A stretch of 64,000 bases of DNA, from positions 2,828,501 through 2,892,500 of the forward strand of contig NZ_MQUC01000003.1 in assembly GCF_002994045.1 (NCBI RefSeq), written 5' to 3'. The DNA is from Nonlabens agnitus (lineage in GTDB: Bacteria; Bacteroidota; Bacteroidia; Flavobacteriales; Flavobacteriaceae). Below are positions 25,575-34,889 of this stretch, piece after piece. The notes below the pieces were generated by a model. That model had not been told where the DNA came from. It ran no database searches and saw nothing but the letters and a program-made list of their open reading frames with translations. Each line of letters begins with the position of its first letter. Positions within the stretch are counted from its first letter, which is position 1. Position numbers and translations under genes: made by a program.

Positions 25575-25590
25575 CGCTTTCGCGAAAGCG
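25575..25590. repeat. 16-bp palindrome, intergenic
   Basis: Perfect copy with extended symmetry TTCGCTTTCGCGAAAGCGAA (25573-25592), 6 nt from the stop of the barrel-protein gene. Confidence 0.95.
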
Positions 25591-25595
25591 AACTC

Positions 25596-26147
25596 TTAAA
25601 AAAGCACTCTTACAAACGGCTGCAACCCGTTTCTATAAATACTGCGATCCTCATTGAACAATACATCATAGCGAACGCCTATGACCACAGGACCATTAGA
25701 ATAACCAGCGCCCAGGAATAATGCAGGAACCCAGTAATTGTCATCGAGAAATTGATCGTCCTCAAAATTTCTATTTACATTAAGCAATTCAAAATCAGAG
25801 CTAAGCTGGATCTCACGAATGGGTTGAAAGATACCGATAAAGCTACCACCTAGAATGGTGCTGGTAAAATCCAGCCCATCGTTAAAGCCATTGCGGTTAT
25901 CAAAATTGCGCTTTACATAACTACCATTGAGACCGACGCCAACGCCTACATATGGATTGACCTGATAGATTGCCTGCGGTGCTACTTGAATTGCGGTGTA
26001 TCCAGTGCTAAAATTGAGACCTAGATTACCTCCATAACGCACGCGATTCCAAAAGTCTGAACCAGCATCTTGAGCAACCATGCCGCTGCAAATCGAGATC
26101 CCAAAAAGTAAAGTGATTATCAGATTTTTAGAAAAAATAGAAGCCAT
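25596..26147 (-). CDS. outer-membrane beta-barrel protein
   Basis: A 183-residue protein with a signal peptide ending VAQ (about 1-25), then alternating hydrophobic strands rich in Gly, Tyr and Asn (YGGNLGLNFSTGYTAIQV, VGVGVGLNGSYV, GVRYDVLF) ending in VRVLF with a terminal Phe, as in small outer-membrane barrels. Relatives are sometimes labelled 'alpha-ketoglutarate decarboxylase', apparently because of the neighbouring sucA; there is no ThDP motif and the label is wrong. It is divergent from sucA and its function is unknown. Confidence 0.8.
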   Translation of the reverse strand: MASIFSKNLIITLLFGISICSGMVAQDAGSDFWNRVRYGGNLGLNFSTGYTAIQVAPQAIYQVNPYVGVGVGLNGSYVKRNFDNRNGFNDGLDFTSTILGGSFIGIFQPIREIQLSSDFELLNVNRNFEDDQFLDDNYWVPALFLGAGYSNGPVVIGVRYDVLFNEDRSIYRNGLQPFVRVLF

Positions 26148-26212
26148 TGTCTGAAGTTATAGTGCAATCGTTATAAATATACAAAACGCTATGCCGTACA
26201 AAGCCAATTCTT

Positions 26213-26220
26213 TACTTTTG
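26213..26220 (+). promoter_or_regulatory. -7 promoter element for sucAB
   Basis: TACTTTTG matches TAnnTTTG, 38 nt before the sucA ATG. A small hairpin, CGGGA/TCCCG around 26236-26250, lies in the leader. Confidence 0.45.
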
Positions 26221-26258
26221 CTGTAATTATCGAAAACGGGACTTTTCCCGATAGATTT

Positions 26259-29015
26259 ATGGATAAATTTTCTTTTCTAAATGCAGCACACACTGCATTC
26301 TTTGCACAACTTTACGATGAATATCTAATCAATCCAGACCGCGTGGAGCCATCGTGGCGCGCATTTTTCCAAGGCTTTGATTTTGGAATGGAGTCTGCTG
26401 GTGATGGTGAAGTACAGGTAGTTTATGAAGATAGAGGCGAGACCAAAACAGTGGACGTGTCTGAAAAGATGCGCAAGGAATTTGAGGTGGTCCAGCTTAT
26501 TGATGGCTACAGGACTCGTGGTCACTTATTTACCAAAACAAACCCAGTAAGGGAACGTCGCAAATACGAGCCTACTTTAGAACTATCCAACTTTGGACTT
26601 TCTGATGCAGATTTGAATACAGAGTTTGAATCTGGCGAATTGATCGGTTTAGGTAAAACCACCTTGAAGAATATTGTCAATCACTTGAAGCAAGTGTATT
26701 GTGACAGTATCGGTGTAGAATATATGTATGTGCGTTCTCCAGAGCAGGTCAAATGGATACAGAGCTGGTTGCATAGAAACAACAATCACCCAGATTTTGA
26801 TAAATCCCAAAAATTACAGATTCTTAAGAAGCTTAATGAAGCAGTTTCTTTTGAATCCTTTTTGCATACAAAATACGTAGGACAGAAACGTTTCTCTTTA
26901 GAAGGGAACGAGTCGTTGATTCCTGCATTGGACAGCTTGATTGAAAACGCTGCAGATAAAGGCGTGAATCAGTTTGTGCTGGGAATGGCGCACCGTGGTC
27001 GTTTGAATGTGTTGAGTAACATCTTCGGCAAGCCGGTGTCTGATATCTTTTCAGAATTTGATGGTAAGGATTACGAGCAGGATATTTTTGATGGTGACGT
27101 TAAGTATCACTTAGGTTATACCAGCAAACGTAAAACCGATAATGGGAATCAAATCAACATCAACATTGTTCCCAACCCATCACACTTAGAAACCGTAGGC
27201 GCCGTAGTAGAAGGTATTGCGCGAGCAAAACAAGACATGCATACGCCAGACGACTTTTCTAAAGTATTGCCTATCGTACTGCACGGTGATGCGGCGATCG
27301 CAGGGCAAGGTGTAGTTTATGAAGTGGTGCAAATGGCAAAACTGGATGCCTATAAAACCGCTGGTACCATTCACCTAGTGGTGAACAACCAGGTAGGCTT
27401 TACTACAAATTATCTGGATGCTAGATCAAGCACCTATTGTACTGACATTGCTAAAGTGACTTTATCGCCTGTACTTCACGTCAATGCAGACGATGCAGAA
27501 GCTGTGGTACACGCCATGAACTTTGCATTTGAATATAGAATGCAGTTTCAGAGTGATGTATTTATCGACCTGTTGGGTTATAGAAAATACGGTCACAATG
27601 AAGGTGACGAGCCACGATTCACGCAACCACAATTGTATAAAGCCATCAGCAAGCATGAGAATCCGCGAGATATTTATGCAGATAAATTGTTGAAAGCTGG
27701 ATTCATTGAGGAAAATACAGTGGCAGATCTAGAGAAGGCCTACAAAGACAAATTAGAGGATCAATTGATCACTTCCAGAAAACAAGAAAACACGGTGATC
27801 ACGCCATTCATGCAGGATGAATGGGAAGGTTATGAAACGGCAGATGAAGAATTGATGATGAAGGTCGTCAAGTCTGGCGTGAAGAAAAAGACCCTTGAAG
27901 AGATCACTAAAACTATATCAACATTACCTAAGGATGAAAACTTCATCCGCAAGATCAAGAAGATTGTAGAATCCCGTCAGCAAATGTGGGATGAGGACAA
28001 ACTGGATTGGGCCATGGGCGAGCACCTAGCTTACGGTTCCTTGATGCTAGAAGGCTACAATGTAAGAATGAGCGGTCAGGACGTGGAACGTGGAACTTTT
28101 TCTCACCGTCATGCGGTAGTAAAATCCGAGAATCATGAGAACGAATTTATTCTGCACAATTTCCTAGATGCAGAAGGTAAGATGGAAATCTATAACTCAC
28201 ACCTTTCAGAATATGGAGTAGTAGGTTTTGAGTATGGTTATGCCATGGCACAGCCAGAGACCTTGACCATTTGGGAAGCACAGTTTGGTGATTTCTCAAA
28301 CGGTGCACAAATCATGATTGACCAGTACATCAGTGCTGGTGAGGACAAATGGAAAAATCAAAACGGACTGGTATTGCTATTGCCACATGGTTATGAAGGC
28401 CAAGGCGCAGAGCATTCCAGTGCGAGAATGGAGCGTTATTTACAATTGTGTGCTAAGGACAATATGTGGATGGCAAACTGTACGACGCCAGCAAACATGT
28501 TTCACCTATTGAGACGCCAGATGCTGGTCAACTACCGCAAGCCGTTGACCGTTTTTACTCCTAAATCATTGTTGAGAAGCCCACGTGCAGTGAGCTCTAT
28601 TGATGAGTTTGTCAATGGTCATTTTCAAGAAGTGATCGATGTGGATGGTGACGCTTTCGCGAAAGCGGAAACCCTAGTATTCACTAGTGGTAAATTCTAC
28701 TATGATCTATTGGAATATAGAGAAGAACACGACCGCAATGATGTTGCCCTTGTACGTGTGGAACAATTGTTCCCGCTACCGGTGGAGCAGATCAAGGAAG
28801 TGATCAAAAAATACGGATCCAAGGATGTCGTATGGGCGCAGGAAGAACCGCGCAACATGGGAGCTTATTCCCATTTAATGTTGCACATGCCAGAAACCAG
28901 AACATGGCGCGTGTGCTCAAGAAACATGTATGCCGCACCAGCTAGTGGAAGCTCTACAAGATCCAAAGCTAGACAGGCACGAGTAATAGAAGACGTATTT
29001 AATACCAACAAATAG
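26259..29015 (+). CDS. sucA: 2-oxoglutarate dehydrogenase E1 component
   Basis: A 918-residue thiamine-diphosphate decarboxylase of the TCA-cycle 2-oxoglutarate dehydrogenase complex. In order: the short N-terminal E2-binding helix ([18 protein letters not shown]), the dehydrogenase core with the active-site [12 protein letters not shown], the ThDP motif [14 protein letters not shown]...VVNNQVGF, then the transketolase-like pyrimidine domain ([14 protein letters not shown]) and C-terminal domain (EEPRNMGAY). Length matches E. coli SucA (933). The palindrome at 28652 is read in frame as AFAKA (799-803). sucB follows after 4 nt. Confidence 0.97.
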   Translation: MDKFSFLNAAHTAFFAQLYDEYLINPDRVEPSWRAFFQGFDFGMESAGDGEVQVVYEDRGETKTVDVSEKMRKEFEVVQLIDGYRTRGHLFTKTNPVRERRKYEPTLELSNFGLSDADLNTEFESGELIGLGKTTLKNIVNHLKQVYCDSIGVEYMYVRSPEQVKWIQSWLHRNNNHPDFDKSQKLQILKKLNEAVSFESFLHTKYVGQKRFSLEGNESLIPALDSLIENAADKGVNQFVLGMAHRGRLNVLSNIFGKPVSDIFSEFDGKDYEQDIFDGDVKYHLGYTSKRKTDNGNQININIVPNPSHLETVGAVVEGIARAKQDMHTPDDFSKVLPIVLHGDAAIAGQGVVYEVVQMAKLDAYKTAGTIHLVVNNQVGFTTNYLDARSSTYCTDIAKVTLSPVLHVNADDAEAVVHAMNFAFEYRMQFQSDVFIDLLGYRKYGHNEGDEPRFTQPQLYKAISKHENPRDIYADKLLKAGFIEENTVADLEKAYKDKLEDQLITSRKQENTVITPFMQDEWEGYETADEELMMKVVKSGVKKKTLEEITKTISTLPKDENFIRKIKKIVESRQQMWDEDKLDWAMGEHLAYGSLMLEGYNVRMSGQDVERGTFSHRHAVVKSENHENEFILHNFLDAEGKMEIYNSHLSEYGVVGFEYGYAMAQPETLTIWEAQFGDFSNGAQIMIDQYISAGEDKWKNQNGLVLLLPHGYEGQGAEHSSARMERYLQLCAKDNMWMANCTTPANMFHLLRRQMLVNYRKPLTVFTPKSLLRSPRAVSSIDEFVNGHFQEVIDVDGDAFAKAETLVFTSGKFYYDLLEYREEHDRNDVALVRVEQLFPLPVEQIKEVIKKYGSKDVVWAQEEPRNMGAYSHLMLHMPETRTWRVCSRNMYAAPASGSSTRSKARQARVIEDVFNTNK
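28652..28667. repeat. 16-bp palindrome inside sucA
   Basis: Perfect CGCTTTCGCGAAAGCG, read as AFAKA near residues 799-803 of the E1 subunit. Confidence 0.95.
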
Positions 29016-29019
29016 CATT

Positions 29020-30348
29020 ATGGCTCTAGAAATGAAAGTGCCCTCACCGGGCGAGTCGATTACAGAAGTAGAAATAGCAGAATGGCTGGTTGCCGATGGT
29101 GACTGGGTTGAAAAAGACCAGGCCATTGCAGAGGTAGATAGCGACAAGGCCACACTGGAATTACCAGCAGAGGCCAGCGGTATCATCACGCTTAAAGCTG
29201 AAGAAGGAGACGCTGTTGCCGTAGGTGCCGTCGTTTGCCTTATCGATACTGAAGCAGAAAACCCTAACGCTGGCGGCTCATCAGACAAAAAGTCTGAAGC
29301 AGATAGCAATGAAGAAGATGCTAAAAAAGCACCATCGTCCATGGGTAAAGGTGATGAAGGTGGCGGCAAGGCTCCAGAAAAAGAGATCGCCAAAAAAGAT
29401 GACAAAACTGCGGACAAAAAGAATTCTGAAAAGGCACCACAGCCTAATCAGGCCAAAGATACTTATGCCAGCGGCACACCTAGTCCTGCTGCAAGAAAGG
29501 TACTTGATGAGAAAGGAATTGATACCAATTCTGTTAGTGGTTCTGGTCGTGATGGCCGCATCACTAAAGACGATGCTGTAAAGGCAGAAGGAAAGGCATC
29601 TATGGGAACTCCAGGAAATGGATCACGTGGCGAGTCACGTTCCAAGCTTTCTATGTTGCGTAGAAAAGTAGCAGAACGTCTGGTAAGTGCCAAGAATGAA
29701 ACAGCGATGCTTACCACTTTCAACGAGGCAGACATGCACGCAATTTTTGCATTGCGTACAGAATATAAAGACGCCTTTAAAGCTAAGCATGGCGTTTCTC
29801 TAGGGTTTATGTCTTTCTTCACAAAAGCAGTGGTCAGAGCATTAGACATGTATCCAGCAGTGAACTCTATGATCGACGGTAAGGAGATGGTGTCTTATGA
29901 CTTTAAGGATATTTCCATTGCTGTATCAGGACCTAAAGGATTGATGGTTCCCGTGATTAGAAATGCAGAGAACCTATCTTTTAGAGGTGTAGAACAAGAA
30001 GTAAAACGACTGGCACTAAGAGCTCGTGACGGTGAGATCACCGTGGACGAAATGACTGGTGGAACATTTACCATCACAAATGGTGGTGTCTTTGGTAGCA
30101 TGATGAGTACACCTATTATCAATCCGCCGCAGAGTGCGATCCTAGGAATGCACAATATTATCGAGCGACCAGTGGTTATTGATGGCGATATTGTTGCAAG
30201 ACCTATGATGTACCTAGCGGTTTCTTATGATCACAGAATCATCGACGGTAAGGAATCGGTAGGATTCTTAGTAGCGATCAAAGAAGCACTGGAAAATCCC
30301 ATTGAGCTGTTGATGGATAACGATGTCAAGAAGGCATTGGAGCTATAG
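29020..30348 (+). CDS. sucB: 2-oxoglutarate dehydrogenase E2 (dihydrolipoyl succinyltransferase)
   Basis: A 442-residue core subunit that transfers the succinyl group to CoA. It has one lipoyl domain (about 1-78, lipoylated Lys in [10 protein letters not shown]), a long charged Ala/Glu/Lys/Asp linker (about 80-150), an E3-binding peripheral domain (about 152-190, [14 protein letters not shown]...[10 protein letters not shown]), and the catalytic acyltransferase domain (about 210-442) with SYDHRIIDG carrying the active His and Asp. It follows sucA by 4 nt and precedes a strong terminator. The E3 gene is not in this window. Confidence 0.97.
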   Translation: MALEMKVPSPGESITEVEIAEWLVADGDWVEKDQAIAEVDSDKATLELPAEASGIITLKAEEGDAVAVGAVVCLIDTEAENPNAGGSSDKKSEADSNEEDAKKAPSSMGKGDEGGGKAPEKEIAKKDDKTADKKNSEKAPQPNQAKDTYASGTPSPAARKVLDEKGIDTNSVSGSGRDGRITKDDAVKAEGKASMGTPGNGSRGESRSKLSMLRRKVAERLVSAKNETAMLTTFNEADMHAIFALRTEYKDAFKAKHGVSLGFMSFFTKAVVRALDMYPAVNSMIDGKEMVSYDFKDISIAVSGPKGLMVPVIRNAENLSFRGVEQEVKRLALRARDGEITVDEMTGGTFTITNGGVFGSMMSTPIINPPQSAILGMHNIIERPVVIDGDIVARPMMYLAVSYDHRIIDGKESVGFLVAIKEALENPIELLMDNDVKKALEL

Positions 30349-30433
30349 AAATATTGTTGAACCAATAAAGAGCGACAGCATCGCACCGAGCGTGTCGAAA
30401 TGTCGAAATATGGTTTTACTATAAAATATGTTT

Positions 30434-30468
30434 AAAAAGCGACCTCAATCGAGGTCGCTTTTTATTTT
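30434..30468 (+). terminator. terminator of sucAB
   Basis: A 13-bp stem, AAAAAGCGACCTC/GAGGTCGCTTTTT, with loop AATC and a T-rich tail. Confidence 0.9.
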
Positions 30469-30470
30469 TT

Positions 30471-30506
30471 CACTTTCGCGCCTGCCTATCTGCAGACGAG
30501 AATGCG
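30471..30506. repeat. degenerate split copy of the palindrome with 20-bp insert
   Basis: CACTTTCGCG (30471-30480), a degenerate 20-bp insert CCTGCCTATCTGCAGACGAG (30481-30500), then AATGCG (30501-30506). It has the same layout as the 41414 copy, with several substitutions. Confidence 0.75.
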
Positions 30507-30579
30507 AAATAATTCAGACGCTGAGGTCATTTTCATGGAATGGCGCAGTATATTTTGCCGTTCAAAACAATCCAAATAC

Positions 30580-31566
30580 ATGAGGTGCCTATTATTCATC
30601 TTACCCGTATTATTTTTCTCTTGCAAAAATGAAAATCAGCCTGAAAAGCAACTAGAAATCCCACAATCAGAAAACGAGGTAAAAACCTATCAAGCCGAGT
30701 TAGCCTATGAATATAAGGCCCAACTAGGTGAAGGTGCCTTATGGGATGCCGCAACGCAGAGGCTTTATTGGATCGATATTTTTGGAAAGGAACTCCATGT
30801 TTTTGATCCAGTAACCCATACAGACAAAACCTATGATACAGGATCGGTTGTAGGAACGGTAGTTTCCGTAAATGATGAGAAAGTGATGGTCGCTTTGGTA
30901 GAGGGAATTTTTTCTATTGATTTAACTACTGGAGCTGTTGAGTTGTTTTCAGACACCACGGATACTGAAGTTCCGGGTCGATTTAATGACGGCAAAGTAG
31001 ATCCCAATGGGAATTTCTGGGTAGGATCCATGCCATGGGATCAAGAAGCTAGAATGGGTAAGCTCTATAAAATCGATGGTGAAGGAAATGCAACAGTAAT
31101 GCTTACTGGTATAGGTATATCCAATGGTATTGTATGGGCAAAGGATAAATCGACCATGTATTCTATAGACACCAAGCTCAATAACGTGCGAGCTTTTGAT
31201 TATGATGTCGCTACCAGTACCATAAGTAACGAGCGTGTCGTTGTTGAAGTTCCGGAAGAATTGGGAAATCCAGACGGTATGGCGATTGATGAAAATGACC
31301 AGCTCTGGATTGGACTATGGAACGGCGGTATCGTTGCCCACTATGACCCTAAAAGCGGCGAACTTTTATCTAAAATTGAAGTTCCTGCACATAATGTGAC
31401 TTCTTGCGCTTTTGGCGGCGAGAATCTGGACGAGCTTTACATCACAACCGCAACCCAAGATATGACAGATGAAGAGATTGAAAAATATCCTCTGGCAGGT
31501 TCTGTTTTTGTGGTGAAACCTGGTGTACAAGGAGTAAAAAGTGCTGTTTTCGGCAAAAGCAACTAA
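30580..31566 (+). CDS. SMP-30/gluconolactonase-family lipoprotein
   Basis: A 328-residue six-bladed beta-propeller of the SMP-30/gluconolaconase/LRE family, here exported as a lipoprotein: ATG at 30580 gives MRCLLFILPVLFFSC with an FFSC lipobox. The family's metal-site and blade motifs are visible: LGEGALWDAATQRLYWIDI, GRFNDGKVDPNGNFWVGSM, GISNGIVWAKD and NPDGMAIDENDQLWIG, supplying the Glu, Asn and Asp ligands. A lactone hydrolase acting on sugar lactones is the family guess; the substrate is unknown. An upstream in-frame ATG at 30502 overlaps the split repeat and is rejected. Confidence 0.88.
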   Translation: MRCLLFILPVLFFSCKNENQPEKQLEIPQSENEVKTYQAELAYEYKAQLGEGALWDAATQRLYWIDIFGKELHVFDPVTHTDKTYDTGSVVGTVVSVNDEKVMVALVEGIFSIDLTTGAVELFSDTTDTEVPGRFNDGKVDPNGNFWVGSMPWDQEARMGKLYKIDGEGNATVMLTGIGISNGIVWAKDKSTMYSIDTKLNNVRAFDYDVATSTISNERVVVEVPEELGNPDGMAIDENDQLWIGLWNGGIVAHYDPKSGELLSKIEVPAHNVTSCAFGGENLDELYITTATQDMTDEEIEKYPLAGSVFVVKPGVQGVKSAVFGKSN

Positions 31567-31581
31567 TACAGTAAAAAAACA

Positions 31582-31619
31582 AAGCCATCTGAAAAACGGT
31601 AGGTTTTTCAAGATGGCTT
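31582..31619 (-). terminator. terminator of fabD
   Basis: Stem AAGCCATCT-GAAAAAC paired with GTTTTTC-A-AGATGGCTT around a 5-nt loop with one bulge; the minus-strand side runs into TTTGTTTTTTT. Confidence 0.75.
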
Positions 31620-31643
31620 GATGTTGTAGGTTTTAAGATGAGA

Positions 31644-32537
31644 CTAAATCCTATCAGCAATTGAAGCTTGACTCACTGGAATGTTGCGATCTATTTTTCC
31701 AATCATACCTTGTAAAGCCTTACCTGGGCCAACCTCGATAAATTCAGTAGCACCATCTTTGATCATTTCTTGAATAGACTGCGTCCATTTTACGGGAGCT
31801 GTAAGCTGGTAGATCAAATTAGTCACTATATCGTCTGTAGCTGTGGTAGCTAGATTCGTCACATTCTGATAGACGGGACATTTAGGCTTCTCAAATTCTG
31901 TTGCGTCAATAGCTTTGGCAAGGCGTTCTCTGGCTGGTTCCATTAATGGAGAATGAAAAGCACCACCAACAGGTAAGACCAAAGTTCTCTTGGCGCCTTT
32001 TTCCTTGAGTTTTTCGCAAGCCGCCTCAACGGCAGGAATTTCTCCAGAAATCACCAACTGGCCTGGACAATTATAATTGGCCGCAACCACAACACCACGA
32101 GTATCACTACAGACACGTTCAATAATGTCGTCCTGCAAACCTAATATGGCAGCCATGGTACTGGCCTGCATCTCACAGGCATCTTGCATGGCAAGAGCGC
32201 GTTCGCTAACAATGCGTAATCCATCTTCAAAACTCAATGCGCCAACGGCAGTCAAAGCACTTAATTCGCCTAGACTGTGACCTGCGACCATATCTGGAGC
32301 AAAATCATCACCCATTACTTTAGCTAGAATAACCGAATGTAAAAAAACCGCAGGTTGTGTCACCTTGGTTTCTTTGAGCTCTTCTGCAGTGCCTTCAAAC
32401 ATGATTTTAGAAATATCAAAGCCTAAAATCTCATTGGCTTTATGAAATAGATCTCGAGCCACCTCAAAGTGGTCATATAAGTCTTTTCCCATTCCCGTAA
32501 ACTGGGCTCCTTGACCAGGAAATACGTATGCTTTCAT
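31644..32537 (-). CDS. fabD: malonyl-CoA:ACP transacylase
   Basis: A 297-residue enzyme that loads malonyl groups onto acyl-carrier protein for fatty-acid synthesis. Motifs: the oxyanion-hole GQGAQFTGMGKDLY at the N-terminus, the nucleophile Ser in GHSLGELSAL (about residues 91-100) and the catalytic His in GGAFHSPLM (about 200). Length is normal (FabD about 310). A TAnnTTTG element on the minus strand (32555-32562) lies 17 nt upstream. It is transcribed alone, with a terminator downstream. Confidence 0.96.
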   Translation of the reverse strand: MKAYVFPGQGAQFTGMGKDLYDHFEVARDLFHKANEILGFDISKIMFEGTAEELKETKVTQPAVFLHSVILAKVMGDDFAPDMVAGHSLGELSALTAVGALSFEDGLRIVSERALAMQDACEMQASTMAAILGLQDDIIERVCSDTRGVVVAANYNCPGQLVISGEIPAVEAACEKLKEKGAKRTLVLPVGGAFHSPLMEPARERLAKAIDATEFEKPKCPVYQNVTNLATTATDDIVTNLIYQLTAPVKWTQSIQEMIKDGATEFIEVGPGKALQGMIGKIDRNIPVSQASIADRI

Positions 32538-32554
32538 ATATTACTTTCTTAATT

Positions 32555-32562
32555 CAAATTTA
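32555..32562 (-). promoter_or_regulatory. -7 promoter element for fabD
   Basis: TAAATTTG on the minus strand, 17 nt before the fabD ATG; matches TAnnTTTG. Confidence 0.45.
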
Positions 32563-32657
32563 AGGGATTATTTGGAGTTTGGCTTTAGCTATCCGTTCTA
32601 GGAATACTCGTCTAAAACAACTAAATCCTGAATGTTGTAATGCAAACAACCTAAGAA

Positions 32658-33566
32658 CTAACGAAGCTCCCAAGTCTCATAATCAAAAGAGTACTTGTGG
32701 CGCTCATCAGTGCCGTGAGAAGTACTGTTTACCAGTTTCCATTTGGACTTGTCGATGCGTGGGAAGTAGGCATCAGCATCAAAGGTTCCATGTACTCTGG
32801 TCAGTTCGATTTTGTTGGCATATGACATACCTAGCGAGTAGATCTCGCCGCCACCTATAATAAATGGACTAGCATCATTACCTACAGCAGCTAGTGCCGT
32901 GTCCATATCGTGAACGATGATGGCATGATCACTGGTATAATTTTTATCACGTGTAATCACGATATGAGTACGATTAGGTAATGGCTTGTCAAAGCTGTCA
33001 AAGGTTTTGCGACCCATGATGATATGGTGACCTGTGGTCAAAGCTTTAAACCTCTTGAAATCATCTGGTAAATGCCAGACGATCTCGCCATTTTTACCTA
33101 GCTCATTATTTTCTCCAGCGGCCGCGATCATGGTGATTGTTTTGCTATTGGGAAGTGGAGCCATGGGATTATCCAGTTTCACCTCAGGCAATGGATGATT
33201 TTTGTCCACTTTGGATTGGAGCTTTTGGATCTTGTCCACTTGCTTTTGAACCAGTCTCTCGTACTGTCGCTTTTCCCATTCGGGACCTAGAATTCTCTTA
33301 GTGATGAATACATTAAAGGCGTGATAGGCAAGAAGTAGGAACCAGACCATGATAACCCAGATCCACCAGTCAATACCTAGAAACTGCGGTATTTCTTCCT
33401 GGATTAACAACTGGCTCGCAATGATCAAACCTACTGATCCTATTAGGAAAACCACAAAATGCGTGAATAATCTACGTTTTTGCTTGATGCGCAATCTCGC
33501 ATTCTCAATCATCTCCTTTTGATCGGGATCGATTGCCTTACGTTCTCTTTTCTTACTACCTAACAT
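32658..33566 (-). CDS. 2TM domain-dihydrofolate reductase fusion
   Basis: A 302-residue fusion. Residues about 26-110 are a 2TM domain (two adjacent helices at about 33-55 and 66-88, with following KRILGPEWEKRQYERLV). Residues about 143-302 are a complete dihydrofolate reductase: MIAAAGENNELGKNGEIVWHLPDDF with catalytic Asp169, the NADPH loop IIMGRKTFDSF and FIIGGGEIY. The enzyme reduces dihydrofolate to tetrahydrofolate. The frame is continuous across the join, through a Pro/Lys-rich linker (about 111-142), so this looks like a genuine membrane-tethered DHFR. No thymidylate synthase gene is adjacent. A minus-strand TAnnTTTG (33583-33590) precedes it. Confidence 0.9.
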   Translation of the reverse strand: MLGSKKRERKAIDPDQKEMIENARLRIKQKRRLFTHFVVFLIGSVGLIIASQLLIQEEIPQFLGIDWWIWVIMVWFLLLAYHAFNVFITKRILGPEWEKRQYERLVQKQVDKIQKLQSKVDKNHPLPEVKLDNPMAPLPNSKTITMIAAAGENNELGKNGEIVWHLPDDFKRFKALTTGHHIIMGRKTFDSFDKPLPNRTHIVITRDKNYTSDHAIIVHDMDTALAAVGNDASPFIIGGGEIYSLGMSYANKIELTRVHGTFDADAYFPRIDKSKWKLVNSTSHGTDERHKYSFDYETWELR

Positions 33567-33582
33567 TGGATTACATTTATAT

Positions 33583-33590
33583 CAAATTTA
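33583..33590 (-). promoter_or_regulatory. -7 promoter element for the 2TM-DHFR gene
   Basis: TAAATTTG on the minus strand, 16 nt before the ATG. Confidence 0.45.
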
Positions 33591-33620
33591 CGTGTTACAC
33601 GCCATTCACTTTCTTAACCT

Positions 33621-34697
33621 ATGTATAATTTAAGAACGCACTATCCTGCGCTCCAGGATTACACCTATCTCAACACCGCAGCTCATGGATTGATTAGTAC
33701 CGTGGTGGTAGATTATAAGGCTTCCCTAAATCATGAGCTACTTCATCATCCAGCTTATTTTGCTGAGCGGCGCACACCATTTATGAACGAAGTGCGCAAC
33801 AGTCTTTCCAGCTATCTTGATTCACATTACCATCTCACGGCTCTAGTATCTAATTTTTCACTCGCGTTCAATGCATTGCTGGAAGGTATTCCAGCCACAA
33901 AGAAGTTTTTACTGGTCAAAGGTGATTACCCATCCGTCAACTGGCCGGTAGAGGCTCGTAAATTTCAATGCTGTTATGCAGACCTCAATGCCTCTTTAGA
34001 AGAAAATATATGGCAAGCCTGTGAGCAACACCAGCCAGATTTCTTGGCATTGTCCATAGTCCAATATATTTCTGGTATTAGGATAAGCTTGAAGTTTTTG
34101 AAGGATCTAAAAGTCCAATTTCCGGACTTGATCATCATCGCAGATGGAACCCAGTATATAGGTGTGGAAGAATTTCGCTTTCGCGAAAGCGGAATAGACA
34201 TACTCGCCGCATCCTGTTATAAATGGCTCGACGCTGGCGACGGTAATGCTTTTATCACCTTCAAAGAAGATGTGGTGGAACGGATCAAACCAAAATTTAC
34301 CGGATTCAATAGCGTGCAGGATTTCAAGAACGACCGCGGCAGTTTTATGGGGCATTTTGAGCCTGGACATCAGGACATGATGGCCTTCGGTGGTTTGCAA
34401 AAAGCTGTTGAGTTTTGCGATGAATACGGTATGCAGCACATTGAAAAGCAAATAAAAATCCTTACTGATGCCGCGATGGATGCCTTTACACAACGTAACC
34501 TTTTAAAGCCTGAAGTAACGGCACGCGATCGTCATTCTTCTATTTTTAATATTAGCGGTGATGAGGTCTTGATGGAACGTCTAAGTGATCAAAACATCAT
34601 CGTATCACAGCGTGGCGATGGCTTGCGCGTGAGCTTTTCCTATTACAACTCGATGGATGACCTGCATCGTTTGCTGGATGTGATCGACAGCCATTAA
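33621..34697 (+). CDS. class V PLP-dependent aminotransferase-like protein
   Basis: A 358-residue fold-type I PLP enzyme of the class V (cysteine desulfurase/selenocysteine lyase-like) group. YLNTAAHGLIS opens the fold near the N-terminus; IIADGTQYIGVEEF carries the PLP-binding Asp; and the Schiff-base Lys is in ASCYKWLDAGDGNAF (about residue 198). No Cys-containing desulfurase loop is obvious, so a sulfur-transfer role is not indicated and the substrate is unknown. The palindrome at 34176 is read as RFRES (186-190), just before the catalytic Lys region. It is a single gene divergent from the DHFR fusion. Confidence 0.88.
   Translation: MYNLRTHYPALQDYTYLNTAAHGLISTVVVDYKASLNHELLHHPAYFAERRTPFMNEVRNSLSSYLDSHYHLTALVSNFSLAFNALLEGIPATKKFLLVKGDYPSVNWPVEARKFQCCYADLNASLEENIWQACEQHQPDFLALSIVQYISGIRISLKFLKDLKVQFPDLIIIADGTQYIGVEEFRFRESGIDILAASCYKWLDAGDGNAFITFKEDVVERIKPKFTGFNSVQDFKNDRGSFMGHFEPGHQDMMAFGGLQKAVEFCDEYGMQHIEKQIKILTDAAMDAFTQRNLLKPEVTARDRHSSIFNISGDEVLMERLSDQNIIVSQRGDGLRVSFSYYNSMDDLHRLLDVIDSH
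34176..34191. repeat. 16-bp palindrome inside the aminotransferase gene
   Basis: Perfect CGCTTTCGCGAAAGCG, read as RFRES (186-190) close to the PLP lysine. Confidence 0.95.
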
Positions 34698-34889
34698 GGT
34701 TAATGCAGACGTCACCTTAAAAATGGAGATTGATTTGAGTCAACCATTTGTCAAGATGGATCTTAAAGAAAGCGCTTTTATTACGACTGTAATATCATAT
34801 CTTAAACTTTAAAGGGTGTTGTGGTCATGTATAGTCGGTTTCTTTGAAAATGGCTAGCCTAAGCTCTAAGTTTGATAAAATTGTACTCC

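Noticed and set aside
32579..32860. Cys-rich plus-strand frame
   Set aside because: It runs antisense through the DHFR C-terminus and has no start context; a shadow of the real gene.
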